The position numbers and the translations under genes are program-made. Positions 7,965 to 16,870 of a DNA stretch of 20,606 bases are shown one piece after another (the first letter of the stretch is position 1; every line of letters starts with the position of its first letter). The DNA is from G020353235 sp035528295 (GTDB taxonomy: Bacteria; Chloroflexota; Dehalococcoidia; Dehalococcoidales; JAUYDJ01), in contig DATKYY010000049.1 of assembly GCA_035528295.1 (NCBI GenBank), positions 1 to 20,606 on the forward strand. Reading direction: 5' to 3'. Below the pieces are notes generated by a model, which worked only from the letters and a program-made list of their open reading frames with translations, was not told the DNA's origin and made no database searches.

Positions 7965-8711
7965 ATGAAGCGTCTTTTTTGGCTAGTCCTGGTTGGGCTG
8001 GTATTGTTCAGCCTGGTGTTAGGTGGCTGTGCCGCTAAGGCAGAGAAGGTTCGTATCGCCACCGATGCTACCTGGCCACCCTTCGAGTCGGTTAATGAGG
8101 AGACCAAGGCGATTGAGGGGTTTGACATTGACCTGATGACGGCCATTGCCGAAGAAGCCGGTCTCGAGATTGAGTTCGTCAACGTAGGCTGGGACCCGCT
8201 GTTAGCCGGGATAGCCCAGTGCCAGTATGATGCGGCTATTTCAGCGATGACCATCACCGAGGAGCGCGCCAAACAGTTCTTCTTCTCAGACCCCTATTTT
8301 GGGGCCGGGCAGATTGTCACCGTGCGCATTGATAACACCGAAATCGCCAGCAAAGATGACCTGGCGGGTAAGGTTGCCGGGGCTCAAATTGGGACCACTG
8401 GTTCCTTTGAGATAGAGAATATAGAGGGCGCCACGCTAAAGACGTATGATGATATCGGTCTGGCCATGCAGGACTTGATAAACGGGCAGATTGATGCCGT
8501 GGTCGCCGATAACCCCTTAGCTCTGGGCTATATCGGTAAGAATGCGGATAAGCTGAAGGCAGCCGGCGGCGTCTTTACCGAGGAAAATTACGGAATTGCC
8601 GTCTGCAAGACCAAGCCGGAGCTGGTTGCCAAAATCAATGAGGGCCTGGCAGCGGTTAAAGCCGCCGGGGTGATTGACCAGCTGGTTGATAAGTGGCTTG
8701 CCGCTGAATAA
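7965..8711 (+). CDS. Polar amino-acid ABC transporter substrate-binding lipoprotein
   Basis: The 248-residue protein is a family 3 solute-binding protein (SBP_bac_3). The N-terminus is a lipoprotein signal: MKRLF, a hydrophobic stretch, then LGGC with Cys22 as the predicted lipid-anchored first mature residue. The mature protein has the family pattern: RIATDATWPPFE at the start, GFDIDLMTAIAEEAGLEIEF, and ISAMTITEERAKQFFFSDPY, the ligand-binding stretch typical of binding proteins for glutamine, arginine and similar amino acids. The ATG at 7965 is set by an ideal AAGGAGGT site four bases upstream; earlier in-frame codons lack one. It is followed by permease and ATPase genes on the same strand. 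The exact substrate cannot be read from the sequence. Confidence 0.93.
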   Translation: MKRLFWLVLVGLVLFSLVLGGCAAKAEKVRIATDATWPPFESVNEETKAIEGFDIDLMTAIAEEAGLEIEFVNVGWDPLLAGIAQCQYDAAISAMTITEERAKQFFFSDPYFGAGQIVTVRIDNTEIASKDDLAGKVAGAQIGTTGSFEIENIEGATLKTYDDIGLAMQDLINGQIDAVVADNPLALGYIGKNADKLKAAGGVFTEENYGIAVCKTKPELVAKINEGLAAVKAAGVIDQLVDKWLAAE

Positions 8712-8771
8712 TCAGCTTCATATTAGCCAAGCCTCTAAGATTGGGTCTAGCAAGGCCATTTAAGGAGTCCT

Positions 8772-9599
8772 GTGGAGGGGCAGCCAAAACCCAGACCCAG
8801 TGGTAGCAAAATATTCTATATCCCTGGGGGAGAAGCACTTTTGCGCATTGACCCCTGGTGGGGTCTAGTGGTTTTGGTGATTGGCTTAGTCATTCTTCTG
8901 ATTACGGTAAGCCCTGACCCCTTTTGGAATATTTTCCGGTTTGTGCGTGATGGTATCGCCATCACCGTTTTTATTACCTTTATCGCTTTCCTTTTTACTT
9001 TGGTAGCTGGTATGTTGGGTGGCCTGGGCCGGCTTTCCCAAAACTGGTTTGTTCACGGCGTTGCCACCCTCTACGTGGAAGTAGTCCGGGGTGTCCCGCT
9101 TCTGGTACAGCTACTGGCCTGGTACTTTGCCTTCCCGGTGATTGTCCAGCAGATTGGACAGTGGCTTCATATCTCGGCACTGGCTGAGTATCAGGCTAAC
9201 GCCATTGTTACCGCCATTATCGGTCTGGTAGTTTGCTATGGGGCCTATATGAGCGAGATTTACCGGGCTGGCATCCAGAGTATTCCCAAGGGTCAGACGG
9301 AAGCCGCCCGTAGCCTGGGCATGACCCATTTCCAGTCCCTGCGCCACGTAATTTTACCGCAGGCAGTCCGTGTGATTCTGCCACCGGTAGGCAACGAGTT
9401 CGTTGCCCTGCTCAAGGATTCCTCTCTGGTCAGTGTGGTGGCGGTAGCCGATTTGACCCGTCGCGGGCGTGAGTTTATGGCGGTGCACTTTAACCCCATT
9501 GAGGTGTGGGCGATGGTCGCCCTCTTGTATTTAGTACTGACCCTGTTCGCAGCCCGGCTGGTCGCCTGGATGGAGAGAAGAACTAACTTTGAAAGGTAG
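8772..9599 (+). CDS. Polar amino-acid ABC transporter permease
   Basis: This 275-residue membrane protein is of the HisMQ/GlnP family. After a roughly 30-residue N-terminal tail there are about five to six hydrophobic segments (around 31-47, 62-82, 108-125, 143-162 and 241-262). The ABC-permease EAA loop is clear at about 177-196: EAARSLGMTHFQSLRHVILP, which docks onto the ATPase. The start is the GTG at 8772-8774, with AAGGAG at 8762-8767 four bases upstream, a rather short spacing. It lies 60 nt after the binding-protein gene and ends just before the ATPase gene. A single permease gene implies a homodimeric channel. Confidence 0.93.
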   Translation: MEGQPKPRPSGSKIFYIPGGEALLRIDPWWGLVVLVIGLVILLITVSPDPFWNIFRFVRDGIAITVFITFIAFLFTLVAGMLGGLGRLSQNWFVHGVATLYVEVVRGVPLLVQLLAWYFAFPVIVQQIGQWLHISALAEYQANAIVTAIIGLVVCYGAYMSEIYRAGIQSIPKGQTEAARSLGMTHFQSLRHVILPQAVRVILPPVGNEFVALLKDSSLVSVVAVADLTRRGREFMAVHFNPIEVWAMVALLYLVLTLFAARLVAWMERRTNFER

Positions 9600-9603
9600 G
9601 CAA

Positions 9604-10332
9604 GTGGAACCGATAATACATATTGAGAATGTTCACAAGCACTTCGGTAAGATTCACGCCCTGTGCGGGGTGAGCCTGGATGTACAAAAGGGGGAGGTGG
9701 TGGTAATTATTGGCCCCTCCGGCTCAGGTAAGTCTACTTTACTGCGCTGTATCAATCGTCTTGAGGAATACGATTCGGGCAGAATTGTGGTTGACGGTAT
9801 CCCTCTGGACACTGCCGAGAATATTAATGCCGTTCGCTGCGAGATTGGCATGGTGTTTCAGTCGTTTAATCTGTTTGCTCACCTCACCGTGATGGATAAC
9901 CTGATGCTGGCGCAGCGGGTGGTGCGTAAAAGACCCCGGGATGAATCAGAGAAGGTTGCCCGCGAACTTCTGGAGAAAGTGGGCATTCCTGACAAAGCCC
10001 TGGCTTATCCCATTCAACTCTCCGGCGGGCAACAGCAGCGGGTAGCCATTGCCCGGGCGCTGGCCATGAATCCCAAAATTATGCTCTTCGATGAGCCGAC
10101 CAGTGCCCTCGACCCGGAGATGATTAAAGAAGTGCTGGATGTAATGCTCGCCCTGGCTCAGGAGGGGATGACCATGGTGGTCGTTTCCCATGAGATGGGG
10201 TTCGCCCGTGCCGCCGCCAACCGCATGCTTTTAGTGGATGAGGGTCTGATTGTTGAGGAAGCTACCCCGGAAGAACTCTTCTCCTCTACCCATGAACGCA
10301 CCCAACAATTCCTGGGCAAAGTGCTCCACTAG
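9604..10332 (+). CDS. Polar amino-acid ABC transporter ATP-binding protein
   Basis: The 242-residue ATPase is of the GlnQ/HisP type and powers uptake by the preceding permease. All nucleotide-binding motifs are intact: Walker A GPSGSGKST (37-45), Q-loop MVFQSFNLF, signature LSGGQQQR, Walker B IMLFDEPTSALD and H-loop VVSHEMGFA. I prefer the GTG at 9604, preceded by AAAGG at 9592-9596 with seven bases between. A TTG at 9589, overlapping the permease end, would add five residues and is the alternative. The gene is last in the three-gene transporter operon. Its 3' end lies 30 bp from the convergent tRNA gene, and no clear terminator is seen between them. Confidence 0.94.
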   Translation: MEPIIHIENVHKHFGKIHALCGVSLDVQKGEVVVIIGPSGSGKSTLLRCINRLEEYDSGRIVVDGIPLDTAENINAVRCEIGMVFQSFNLFAHLTVMDNLMLAQRVVRKRPRDESEKVARELLEKVGIPDKALAYPIQLSGGQQQRVAIARALAMNPKIMLFDEPTSALDPEMIKEVLDVMLALAQEGMTMVVVSHEMGFARAAANRMLLVDEGLIVEEATPEELFSSTHERTQQFLGKVLH

Positions 10333-10354
10333 CCAACGCTTGGCCACTACCAAT

Positions 10355-10360
10355 AAAAAA
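10355..10360 (-). terminator. Possible terminator T-tract after tRNA-Ile
   Basis: Read on the minus strand, six T residues begin two bases after the tRNA discriminator base. The acceptor stem can extend by two pairs into the flanks, so the GC-rich stem plus the U-run may end transcription. There is no separate hairpin, so this is tentative. Confidence 0.35.
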
Positions 10361-10361
10361 G

Positions 10362-10435
10362 TGGGCCATTCTGGGCTCGAACCAGAGACCTCGGCCTTAT
10401 CAGGACCGCGCTCTAACCAGCTGAGCTAATGGCCC
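10362..10435 (-). tRNA. tRNA-Ile (anticodon GAU)
   Basis: A 74-nt cloverleaf can be folded by eye. The acceptor stem is GGGCCAT paired with ATGGCCC, the D-arm is GCTC/GAGC, the anticodon stem is CGGTC/GGCCG around loop CTGATAA (GAT at 10399-10401), and the T-arm is TCTGG/CCAGA around TTCGAGC. The discriminator is A. The 3' CCA is not encoded, so it must be added by CCA-adding enzyme. tRNA-Ile(GAU) usually sits in the 16S-23S spacer; here it lies about 1.2 kb downstream of the 16S gene on the same strand with its own promoter. Confidence 0.97.
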
Positions 10436-10450
10436 ACCAAATCGTATCTA

Positions 10451-10479
10451 ATTTTAGGTTAAACAGACTTGAAAATCAA
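10451..10479 (-). promoter_or_regulatory. Predicted promoter of tRNA-Ile
   Basis: On the minus strand TTGATT (10474-10479) and TAAAAT (10451-10456, five of six -10 bases) are exactly 17 bp apart. The start would fall near 10444, giving a leader of about nine bases before the mature tRNA. The -35 overlaps the stop codon of the small membrane-protein gene. A hairpin-capable repeat ACTTGA/TCAAGT (10467-10481) straddles the -35 and spacer. Confidence 0.55.
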
Positions 10480-10676
10480 GTTCCGTTCCGGCTCTTCATC
10501 CCAAAGTGGGCAAGGGCCAGGTTCACAAAACCGACCAAACTCACCACGGCGAAGATAATAGTACGGCTATGTGAGCTGGCGGCATTGACGCCGATACCAA
10601 ATTCAGTAAGCAGCAGGCCAATGGTGCCGACGGCAATCAGTATAAAGCCACTCAGTTTAATGAATTGCTTCAGCAT
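10476..10676 (-). CDS. Small two-helix membrane protein, unknown function
   Basis: I do not recognise this 66-residue product. It begins MLKQFIKLSGFILIAVGTIG and has two hydrophobic segments (about 6-27 and 40-58) joined by a short polar loop (ASSHSRT), with a basic C-terminal tail ending KSRNGT. That is a typical inner-membrane hairpin. The ATG lies 19 nt after the stop of the hydrolase gene on the same strand. I see no good ribosome binding site, so translation may depend on coupling. The gene is supported by its clean membrane topology and by filling the space between its neighbours; it could still be spurious. Confidence 0.55.
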   Translation of the reverse strand: MLKQFIKLSGFILIAVGTIGLLLTEFGIGVNAASSHSRTIIFAVVSLVGFVNLALAHFGMKSRNGT

Positions 10677-10695
10677 GGTAATAATGATAAATCAT

Positions 10696-11529
10696 CTAAA
10701 TGTGGGCGTCCAGCCAGGCTTCTATATCGGCAAATACCTGCTGGCGCCCCGGCTCATTGAAAATCTCGTGGTAGAAGCCGTCATATAGCTTTAGCGTCTT
10801 ATCGCGGGAACTCACCCTCTGGTACAGTATCTGGCTACCGCTCGGTTCGGACAGGCGGTCAGCGCTACCGTGCATAATTAATATCGGCAAATTAATTTTG
10901 GCCATTTGCGGTGGTAGCTTCTGTATGGCTTTGATGAATTCGGCACCCAGCCGGGCGCGAATCTTGCCGCGGTATACCAGGGGGTCATTGACATAGGCGG
11001 CAACGACATCCTGGTCACGGCTGACAGCAGTAGCATCAATAACATCAAGCCCGGCTTTGGGGAGGAGCCGTGATAGTATTCTGGCGGCCAGAATCATGAC
11101 CGGAGATATGCTGGCACCAACCTGGAGGGTGGCTCCGGAGACAAGCAGCCCGTCAAGCCCAGCTTGATGCGCAATAGCATAAGTAATGGCGATTGTTCCC
11201 CCCATGCTGTGGCCGAACAGGAAAAATTTGGTGTCACTGTGCTTTTTACGCACCATATCCCCGAAGGCTTGCAGGTCATTTATATAGTATGAGAAGCGCT
11301 CAATGTAGCCGGGTAGCCCCGGTGACCTGCCGTGTCCTTGATAGTCAAAACTGTAGACGGCATAGCCCTGGGGCACGAAGTGATTGACTAAATTGAGGTA
11401 ACGTCCACTGTGCTCGGCTAAACCGTGAGCCACTAAAAGTATCGCCCTGGGTTTATTTGACGGTAGCCAGCATTGATAGTAGAGGTTGAGGTCCTGGTAG
11501 CCGGGGAATTCGCCTTCTATATGCCGCAT
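10696..11529 (-). CDS. Alpha/beta hydrolase, monoacylglycerol-lipase-like
   Basis: The 277-residue protein belongs to the Hydrolase_4 (serine aminopeptidase S33) branch of alpha/beta hydrolases, which includes monoacylglycerol lipases and lysophospholipases. The oxyanion-region motif AHGLAEHSGRY is near 34-44, and FDYQGHGRS follows near 61-69. The nucleophile elbow GHSMGG gives Ser108. Likely acid and base are Asp224 in HGSADRLS and His254 in GFYHEIF. There is no signal peptide, so it should be cytoplasmic. The ATG at 11527-11529 has no Shine-Dalgarno match; a TAAAAT box eight bases upstream could give a leaderless transcript. It lies downstream of the 16S gene and upstream of the small membrane-protein gene. 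The natural substrate cannot be inferred. Confidence 0.88.
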   Translation of the reverse strand: MRHIEGEFPGYQDLNLYYQCWLPSNKPRAILLVAHGLAEHSGRYLNLVNHFVPQGYAVYSFDYQGHGRSPGLPGYIERFSYYINDLQAFGDMVRKKHSDTKFFLFGHSMGGTIAITYAIAHQAGLDGLLVSGATLQVGASISPVMILAARILSRLLPKAGLDVIDATAVSRDQDVVAAYVNDPLVYRGKIRARLGAEFIKAIQKLPPQMAKINLPILIMHGSADRLSEPSGSQILYQRVSSRDKTLKLYDGFYHEIFNEPGRQQVFADIEAWLDAHI

Positions 11530-11565
11530 GATTTTCTATTTTAGCGCAGTTTGGGTCAATAAAAA

Positions 11566-11593
11566 ACCTTAACAACTGGATAGCGGAAGGAAG
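11566..11593 (-). repeat. 3' arm of the 16S rRNA processing stem
   Basis: This 28-bp arm is the exact reverse complement of 13177-13204. In the precursor RNA the two would pair into a perfect stem closing the 16S loop, the usual substrate of RNase III. On the minus strand a run of six T residues (11561-11566) starts at its outer end. Between this arm and the mature 16S end lie two smaller hairpins: CTAGGAGA with TCTCCCTAG (11626-11648, one bulge) and CACCG with CGGTG (11601-11619). Confidence 0.85.
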
Positions 11594-11648
11594 AAATTAG
11601 CACCGACTTTAGGCCGGTGACCGACCTAGGAGATAAATCTCTCCCTAG

Positions 11649-13166
<1,518 letters not shown>

Positions 13167-13176
13167 AACGTTGAAC

Positions 13177-13204
13177 CTTCCTTCCGCTATCCAGTTGTTA
13201 AGGT
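13177..13204 (-). repeat. 5' arm of the 16S rRNA processing stem
   Basis: It is perfectly complementary over 28 bp to the arm at 11566-11593 and lies about 10 bp upstream of the mature 16S 5' end. Together they would form the closing stem cut by RNase III. Confidence 0.85.
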
Positions 13205-13207
13205 GCA

Positions 13208-13230
13208 AAATGCTTCGCAAGGAAGCATTT
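13208..13230. repeat. Inverted repeat at the 16S transcription start
   Basis: AAATGCTTC (13208-13216) and GAAGCATTT (13222-13230) form a nine-base perfect inverted repeat with a five-base centre. It overlaps the expected transcription start of the 16S promoter (near 13226), so it may act as a DNA site rather than only as an RNA hairpin. Confidence 0.5.
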
Positions 13231-13232
13231 AT

Positions 13233-13261
13233 AATATATCATAGGTGTATAGCCTTGTCAA
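13233..13261 (-). promoter_or_regulatory. rrs: Promoter of the 16S rRNA gene
   Basis: On the minus strand a perfect -35 TTGACA (13256-13261) and TATATT (13233-13238, five of six -10 bases) are 17 bp apart. This is the best promoter match in the window, as expected for an rRNA gene. The spacing places the start about 60 nt upstream of the mature 16S. Confidence 0.8.
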
Positions 13262-13304
13262 GAACGCTTAGTATTGGTAAACCGAGCTATTTTACGGCTC
13301 ATCA

Positions 13305-13334
13305 TTGACAGCCGTTTCGCAGTATCAGTAAACT
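13305..13334 (+). promoter_or_regulatory. Predicted promoter of the tldD operon
   Basis: TTGACA (13305-13310) is followed after 18 bp by TAAACT (13329-13334, four of six -10 bases). A start near 13341 would leave a leader of about 30 nt containing the GGAGG site at 13357-13361. It diverges from the 16S promoter. Confidence 0.55.
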
Positions 13335-13370
13335 GAGTTTGCCCGTTGCTAAAGTTGGAGGAAATTGCCG

Positions 13371-14744
13371 GTGGCCGATATTGGAACGATTGCTCAGCAG
13401 TTAGCCGAAACACTCAAGCGTTATCCGGCTGATTACATTGAGGCTCACCTTGAGGAGAGCCAGGCGAGCTATATTACCTACCGGGGGCGGGAGCTGGAGT
13501 CTATCGGCAAGCTGAGTAGCCGGGGCGGAAACGTGCGTGCCCTGGTAAAGGGGGGGTGGGGGTTTGTCAGCTTTAATGAGCTGAATAACCTGAGCGATAG
13601 AATTGAACTGGCAGTAAAACAGGCTCAATTTGCCGCCAAGCGAAAGAGCCAGCTGGCCCCGCTGGAGGCGGTGGTTGAGGTGGTATCAAGCCGGGATAAA
13701 GACCCGGCATCTATTTCCCTGGCGGAAAAGAAGCAGCTGCTTGATGAATATAACGACATCATCTGGAGTATCCCCAAGATCCAGACCTCGGTCATCGGCT
13801 ATGGCGATAGCCGTAAGCGGGGCATCTTAATTAACTCAGCGGGCAGCTATATTGAGCAGGAGAGGGCGGATATCGCCCTCCGTCTGGCGGCCATCGCTGC
13901 TGATGGTGGTGATGTCCAGCAGGCCGGGTTCAGTCTGGGCAGCCGGGGCGATTTCAGTCAGGTCAGTGGTCTGCACCAAAAAGTAGAGCAGACGGCTCAG
14001 CGCGCCGTGGCACTGCTATCCGCCCCGCAGGTAAAGGGGGGAGAATATACGGTAGTGCTGGACCCGGTGCTGGCTGGTGTCTTCGTGCATGAAGCCTTCG
14101 GGCATCTCTCTGAAGCTGATTTTGTCTATGAGAACGAGCAACTGCGCCAGATTATGACCCTGGGCAAAGAGTTCGGCGGTGAACAGCTCAATATCGTTGA
14201 TTCAGCGATAATGCCCGGGCTGAGGGGCAGCTATAAGTATGACGATGAGGGAGTGCCGGCAGGCAAGACCTATCTCATCAGGGAGGGCAAATTGGTCGGC
14301 CGGCTCCACTCCCGGGAGACCGCCGCCAAAATGGGAGAAAAACCAACCGGCAATGCCCGGGCGGTCAGCTACCGCTACCCGCCCATTGTCCGCATGACCA
14401 ACACCTACATTGAGCCGGGGTCAGCCTCTTTTGAGGATATGATTGCCGGGATTAAAGAGGGGGTATATGCCCGGAACTGGTATGGCGGCACCACCAGCAT
14501 GGAGATGTTTACCTTCTCGGCGGGTGAAGCCTATATGATTCGCCAGGGCAAACTGGCTGAGATGGTGCGGCCGGTGGTGCTCACCGGCAATGTGTTTAAT
14601 ACCCTGCATAACATAGACGCTATCGGTAATGACCTGGAGATGAACCAGGGTGGTGGCTGTGGCAAGGGGGAGCAGATGCCCCTGCCGGTCGCCAACGGTA
14701 GCCCGCATATCCGTATCCGCCAATGTCTGATTGGAGGCAGGTAG
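13371..14744 (+). CDS. tldD: TldD metalloprotease subunit
   Basis: The 457-residue protein is the catalytic subunit of the TldD/TldE protease (modulator of DNA gyrase family, peptidase U62/M103). In Escherichia coli the heterodimer degrades unfolded peptides, matures microcin B17 and cleaves the antitoxin CcdA. The zinc site is intact: HEAFGH at 240-245 and a cysteine at about 430 in GGCGKGEQ. The start is the GTG at 13371, nine bases after GGAGG; a TTG at 13365 lies only three bases from that site and is less likely. The stop abuts the partner gene with no gap. No RiPP precursor or toxin-antitoxin gene is seen nearby, so the local substrate is unknown. Confidence 0.95.
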   Translation: MADIGTIAQQLAETLKRYPADYIEAHLEESQASYITYRGRELESIGKLSSRGGNVRALVKGGWGFVSFNELNNLSDRIELAVKQAQFAAKRKSQLAPLEAVVEVVSSRDKDPASISLAEKKQLLDEYNDIIWSIPKIQTSVIGYGDSRKRGILINSAGSYIEQERADIALRLAAIAADGGDVQQAGFSLGSRGDFSQVSGLHQKVEQTAQRAVALLSAPQVKGGEYTVVLDPVLAGVFVHEAFGHLSEADFVYENEQLRQIMTLGKEFGGEQLNIVDSAIMPGLRGSYKYDDEGVPAGKTYLIREGKLVGRLHSRETAAKMGEKPTGNARAVSYRYPPIVRMTNTYIEPGSASFEDMIAGIKEGVYARNWYGGTTSMEMFTFSAGEAYMIRQGKLAEMVRPVVLTGNVFNTLHNIDAIGNDLEMNQGGGCGKGEQMPLPVANGSPHIRIRQCLIGGR

Positions 14745-16049
14745 ATGGAAGAGCTACTGGCCAGAGCTAAAAAAGTAGCTGAAGAAGCCGAGGTATTTAT
14801 CGTTTCCGCTGAGGAGACGCCGGTCCGGTTTGAGGCGAACCGCTTAAAGCATATTCAGAGCCGGCAGAGCACCAGTGTCGCCCTGCGCATTGTCCGGCAG
14901 GGCAGAATTGGCTATGCCATCACCACCGAGCCGGGTGATGCCGGGAACCTGGTCAATATGGCGGTGGAGACCGCCCAGTTCGGCACCCCCGCCCGGTTTG
15001 AATTTCCCTCGCTAACTGCCTACCCTAAGATTGAGGTTTTCGACCCGGCAGTAGAGTCGGTATCAATAGAGGCTATGATTAAGCTCGGTGAGGAGCTCAT
15101 CGCCACGGTCAGCAAGCATACCCCGGATATTATCTGTGAGGCTGAAGTAGCCAGGGCAGTGACCTCGGTTAGTATTATCAATTCCCGCGGTGGCGAGGCA
15201 AGATATAAAGAGAGCTCGTTCAGTCTGGGTGTTGCCGGCAGCCTGATTCGGGATACCGATATGCTCTTTGTCGGTGAGGAGGAGAGCTCCGGCCACCCCA
15301 TAACTGAGCCAAAGAAAATAACTGATGCGGTCCTCCGGCAGCTTGAGCTGGCCCGAAATAAGGCCACACTACCCGGCCGCTCTTTGCCGGTAATCTTCAC
15401 CCCCCGCGGGGTAGCCGGCGCGCTGGTCCCCTCCCTGACGGCGGCGTTTAATGGCAAGACGGTTCTGGAGGGGGCTTCGCCCATCGGCAGCCGGCTTGGT
15501 GACAAGGTTTTTGATGAGAGGCTCTGTCTGGGAGATGATGCCACTCTGGACTATCGCCCCAGCAGCCGCCCCTGTGATGATGAGGGCGTAGTCAGCCAGC
15601 GCACCCCCCTCGTTGAGCAGGGGGTGGTAACCAGTTTTCTCTACGACCTGCAAACGGCGGCTCTGGCTAAAACGCAGAGCACCGGTAGCGGTAGCCGGAG
15701 CGGCGGCAGATTGCCATCTCCGGCACCGAGTGCCTTTATCATTGCCCCCGGCGATACTACCTTTGCCGAGATGGTCGGCGATATAAAAGAAGGCCTGGTG
15801 GTGGAAATGCTGATGGGTGCCGAGCAGGGCAATATTCTGGGTGGTGATTTCAGTGGCAATGTCCTTTTAGGTTACAAGGTGGAAAGTGGTAAAATAACAG
15901 GCAGGGTTAAGGACACCATGGTTTCCGGGAATGTTTTTCAGCTTCTGAAGAGTATTGCCGCTATTGGCAGTGAGACCAGGTGGGTAGGTAGCCTTTTGCA
16001 GGCCCCGCCCCTTTACTTCTCCCGTTTGTCAGTAGCGAGCAAGGCATAA
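14745..16049 (+). CDS. pmbA: TldE/PmbA, partner subunit of TldD
   Basis: This 434-residue protein shares the TldD fold but lacks the HExxxH zinc site, as expected for the TldE (PmbA) subunit. Family features include an N-terminal domain with FEANRLKHIQSRQSTSVALRI-type sequence, the central GGEARYKESSFSLGVAG strand, and the C-terminal GDFSGNVLLGYKVESGKITGRVKDTMVSGN region (beginning near residue 366). The ATG directly follows the tldD stop, with GGAGG at 14733-14737. The two products should form a cytoplasmic heterodimer that encloses the peptide channel. About 23 nt separate it from the next gene. Confidence 0.93.
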   Translation: MEELLARAKKVAEEAEVFIVSAEETPVRFEANRLKHIQSRQSTSVALRIVRQGRIGYAITTEPGDAGNLVNMAVETAQFGTPARFEFPSLTAYPKIEVFDPAVESVSIEAMIKLGEELIATVSKHTPDIICEAEVARAVTSVSIINSRGGEARYKESSFSLGVAGSLIRDTDMLFVGEEESSGHPITEPKKITDAVLRQLELARNKATLPGRSLPVIFTPRGVAGALVPSLTAAFNGKTVLEGASPIGSRLGDKVFDERLCLGDDATLDYRPSSRPCDDEGVVSQRTPLVEQGVVTSFLYDLQTAALAKTQSTGSGSRSGGRLPSPAPSAFIIAPGDTTFAEMVGDIKEGLVVEMLMGAEQGNILGGDFSGNVLLGYKVESGKITGRVKDTMVSGNVFQLLKSIAAIGSETRWVGSLLQAPPLYFSRLSVASKA

Positions 16050-16072
16050 GCTGTTTAGAGAGGCAGAGCAAG

Positions 16073-16870
16073 ATGAAACGTTTAGTCAAGATTTACGCCC
16101 GGCCCAAACTTAACGCGCCCAATATGCTGGCGGCCTGGCCCGGGGTGAGCAATGTTGCCATCATTGTGGCGGCCTATCTTATGAAAAAGCTGGACTTCAA
16201 GAGATTGGGTGAGGTTGAGGCTTCGTATTTCTTCGACCCCATCGGGGTGGTGGTGGAGAACAATGTCATTGAGGCACCCCACTTTCCCCAGAGCGAGTTC
16301 TACTACTGGAAGAACAAGGCCGGGGGGAGTGATTTGATATTATTCATCGGTGAAGCTCAGCCCGGCGCCAACGCTTATGAACTGGCTAATTGTATTCTTG
16401 ATATCGGGGAGAAATTCGGCGCCAGGCGGGTATATACCTGTGCCGCTGCTCTGACCCGCATTCACCACTCGGAGTCGCCCGATGTCTGGGGGGTTGCCAC
16501 CAGCCCGGAGGTGGCTGAAGATTTAAAGCGTTACAAGCTGGCGCAGAGGGGTAACCTGCAGATTGCCGGGCTTAATGGGTTGCTGCTGGGGGTGGCCAAG
16601 GAGCGGGATATCAAGGGTATCTGCCTGCTGGGTGAAGTGCCTCTCTATACCACCAGGGTGCAGAACCCGATGGCGGCCCTGGCTATCATCAAGGTGCTGA
16701 CGCGGATGCTGGGCATTGAGGTTGACCTGGCTGAGCTGGTGCAGCAGGCCGGGGAGACCAAGGAGAAGATAAGGGAGTTAACGGATAGAGCTATGGAGGA
16801 CTATATCGACTACTTTACCGAGCCTATCTGGGAACACGGGGATGAGGAAGAGGAGGAGGGATGGAACTAG
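16073..16870 (+). CDS. PAC2-family protein
   Basis: The 265-residue protein is of the PAC2 (formerly DUF75) family, related to eukaryotic and archaeal proteasome assembly chaperones; most bacterial members have no known role. Recognisable features are NMLAAWPGVSNVA near 17-29, SYFFDPIGVVVENN, a central IGEAQPGANAYELA segment, and GLLLGVAKERDIKGICLLGE near 170-188. A conserved LYTTRVQNP stretch follows. The tail is very acidic (a GDEEEEE run). An AGAGAGG site precedes the ATG. Its stop overlaps the next gene by 10 bp. It sits directly after tldD-tldE, which suggests a link to proteolysis or peptide handling; that link is inference. Confidence 0.85.
   Translation: MKRLVKIYARPKLNAPNMLAAWPGVSNVAIIVAAYLMKKLDFKRLGEVEASYFFDPIGVVVENNVIEAPHFPQSEFYYWKNKAGGSDLILFIGEAQPGANAYELANCILDIGEKFGARRVYTCAAALTRIHHSESPDVWGVATSPEVAEDLKRYKLAQRGNLQIAGLNGLLLGVAKERDIKGICLLGEVPLYTTRVQNPMAALAIIKVLTRMLGIEVDLAELVQQAGETKEKIRELTDRAMEDYIDYFTEPIWEHGDEEEEEGWN

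Noticed and set aside
10332..10344. GCCAA/TTGGC inverted repeat after the ABC ATPase as a terminator
   Set aside because: The stem is only five base pairs and there is no T-run after it on the plus strand.
11545..11560. TTGACC as a -35 element for the hydrolase gene
   Set aside because: It lies only 10 bp from the TAAAAT box, too close for a standard promoter.
13204..13370. A RiPP precursor peptide gene near tldD
   Set aside because: The stretch is taken up by two divergent promoters and shows no small frame with a ribosome binding site and a leader/core pattern.
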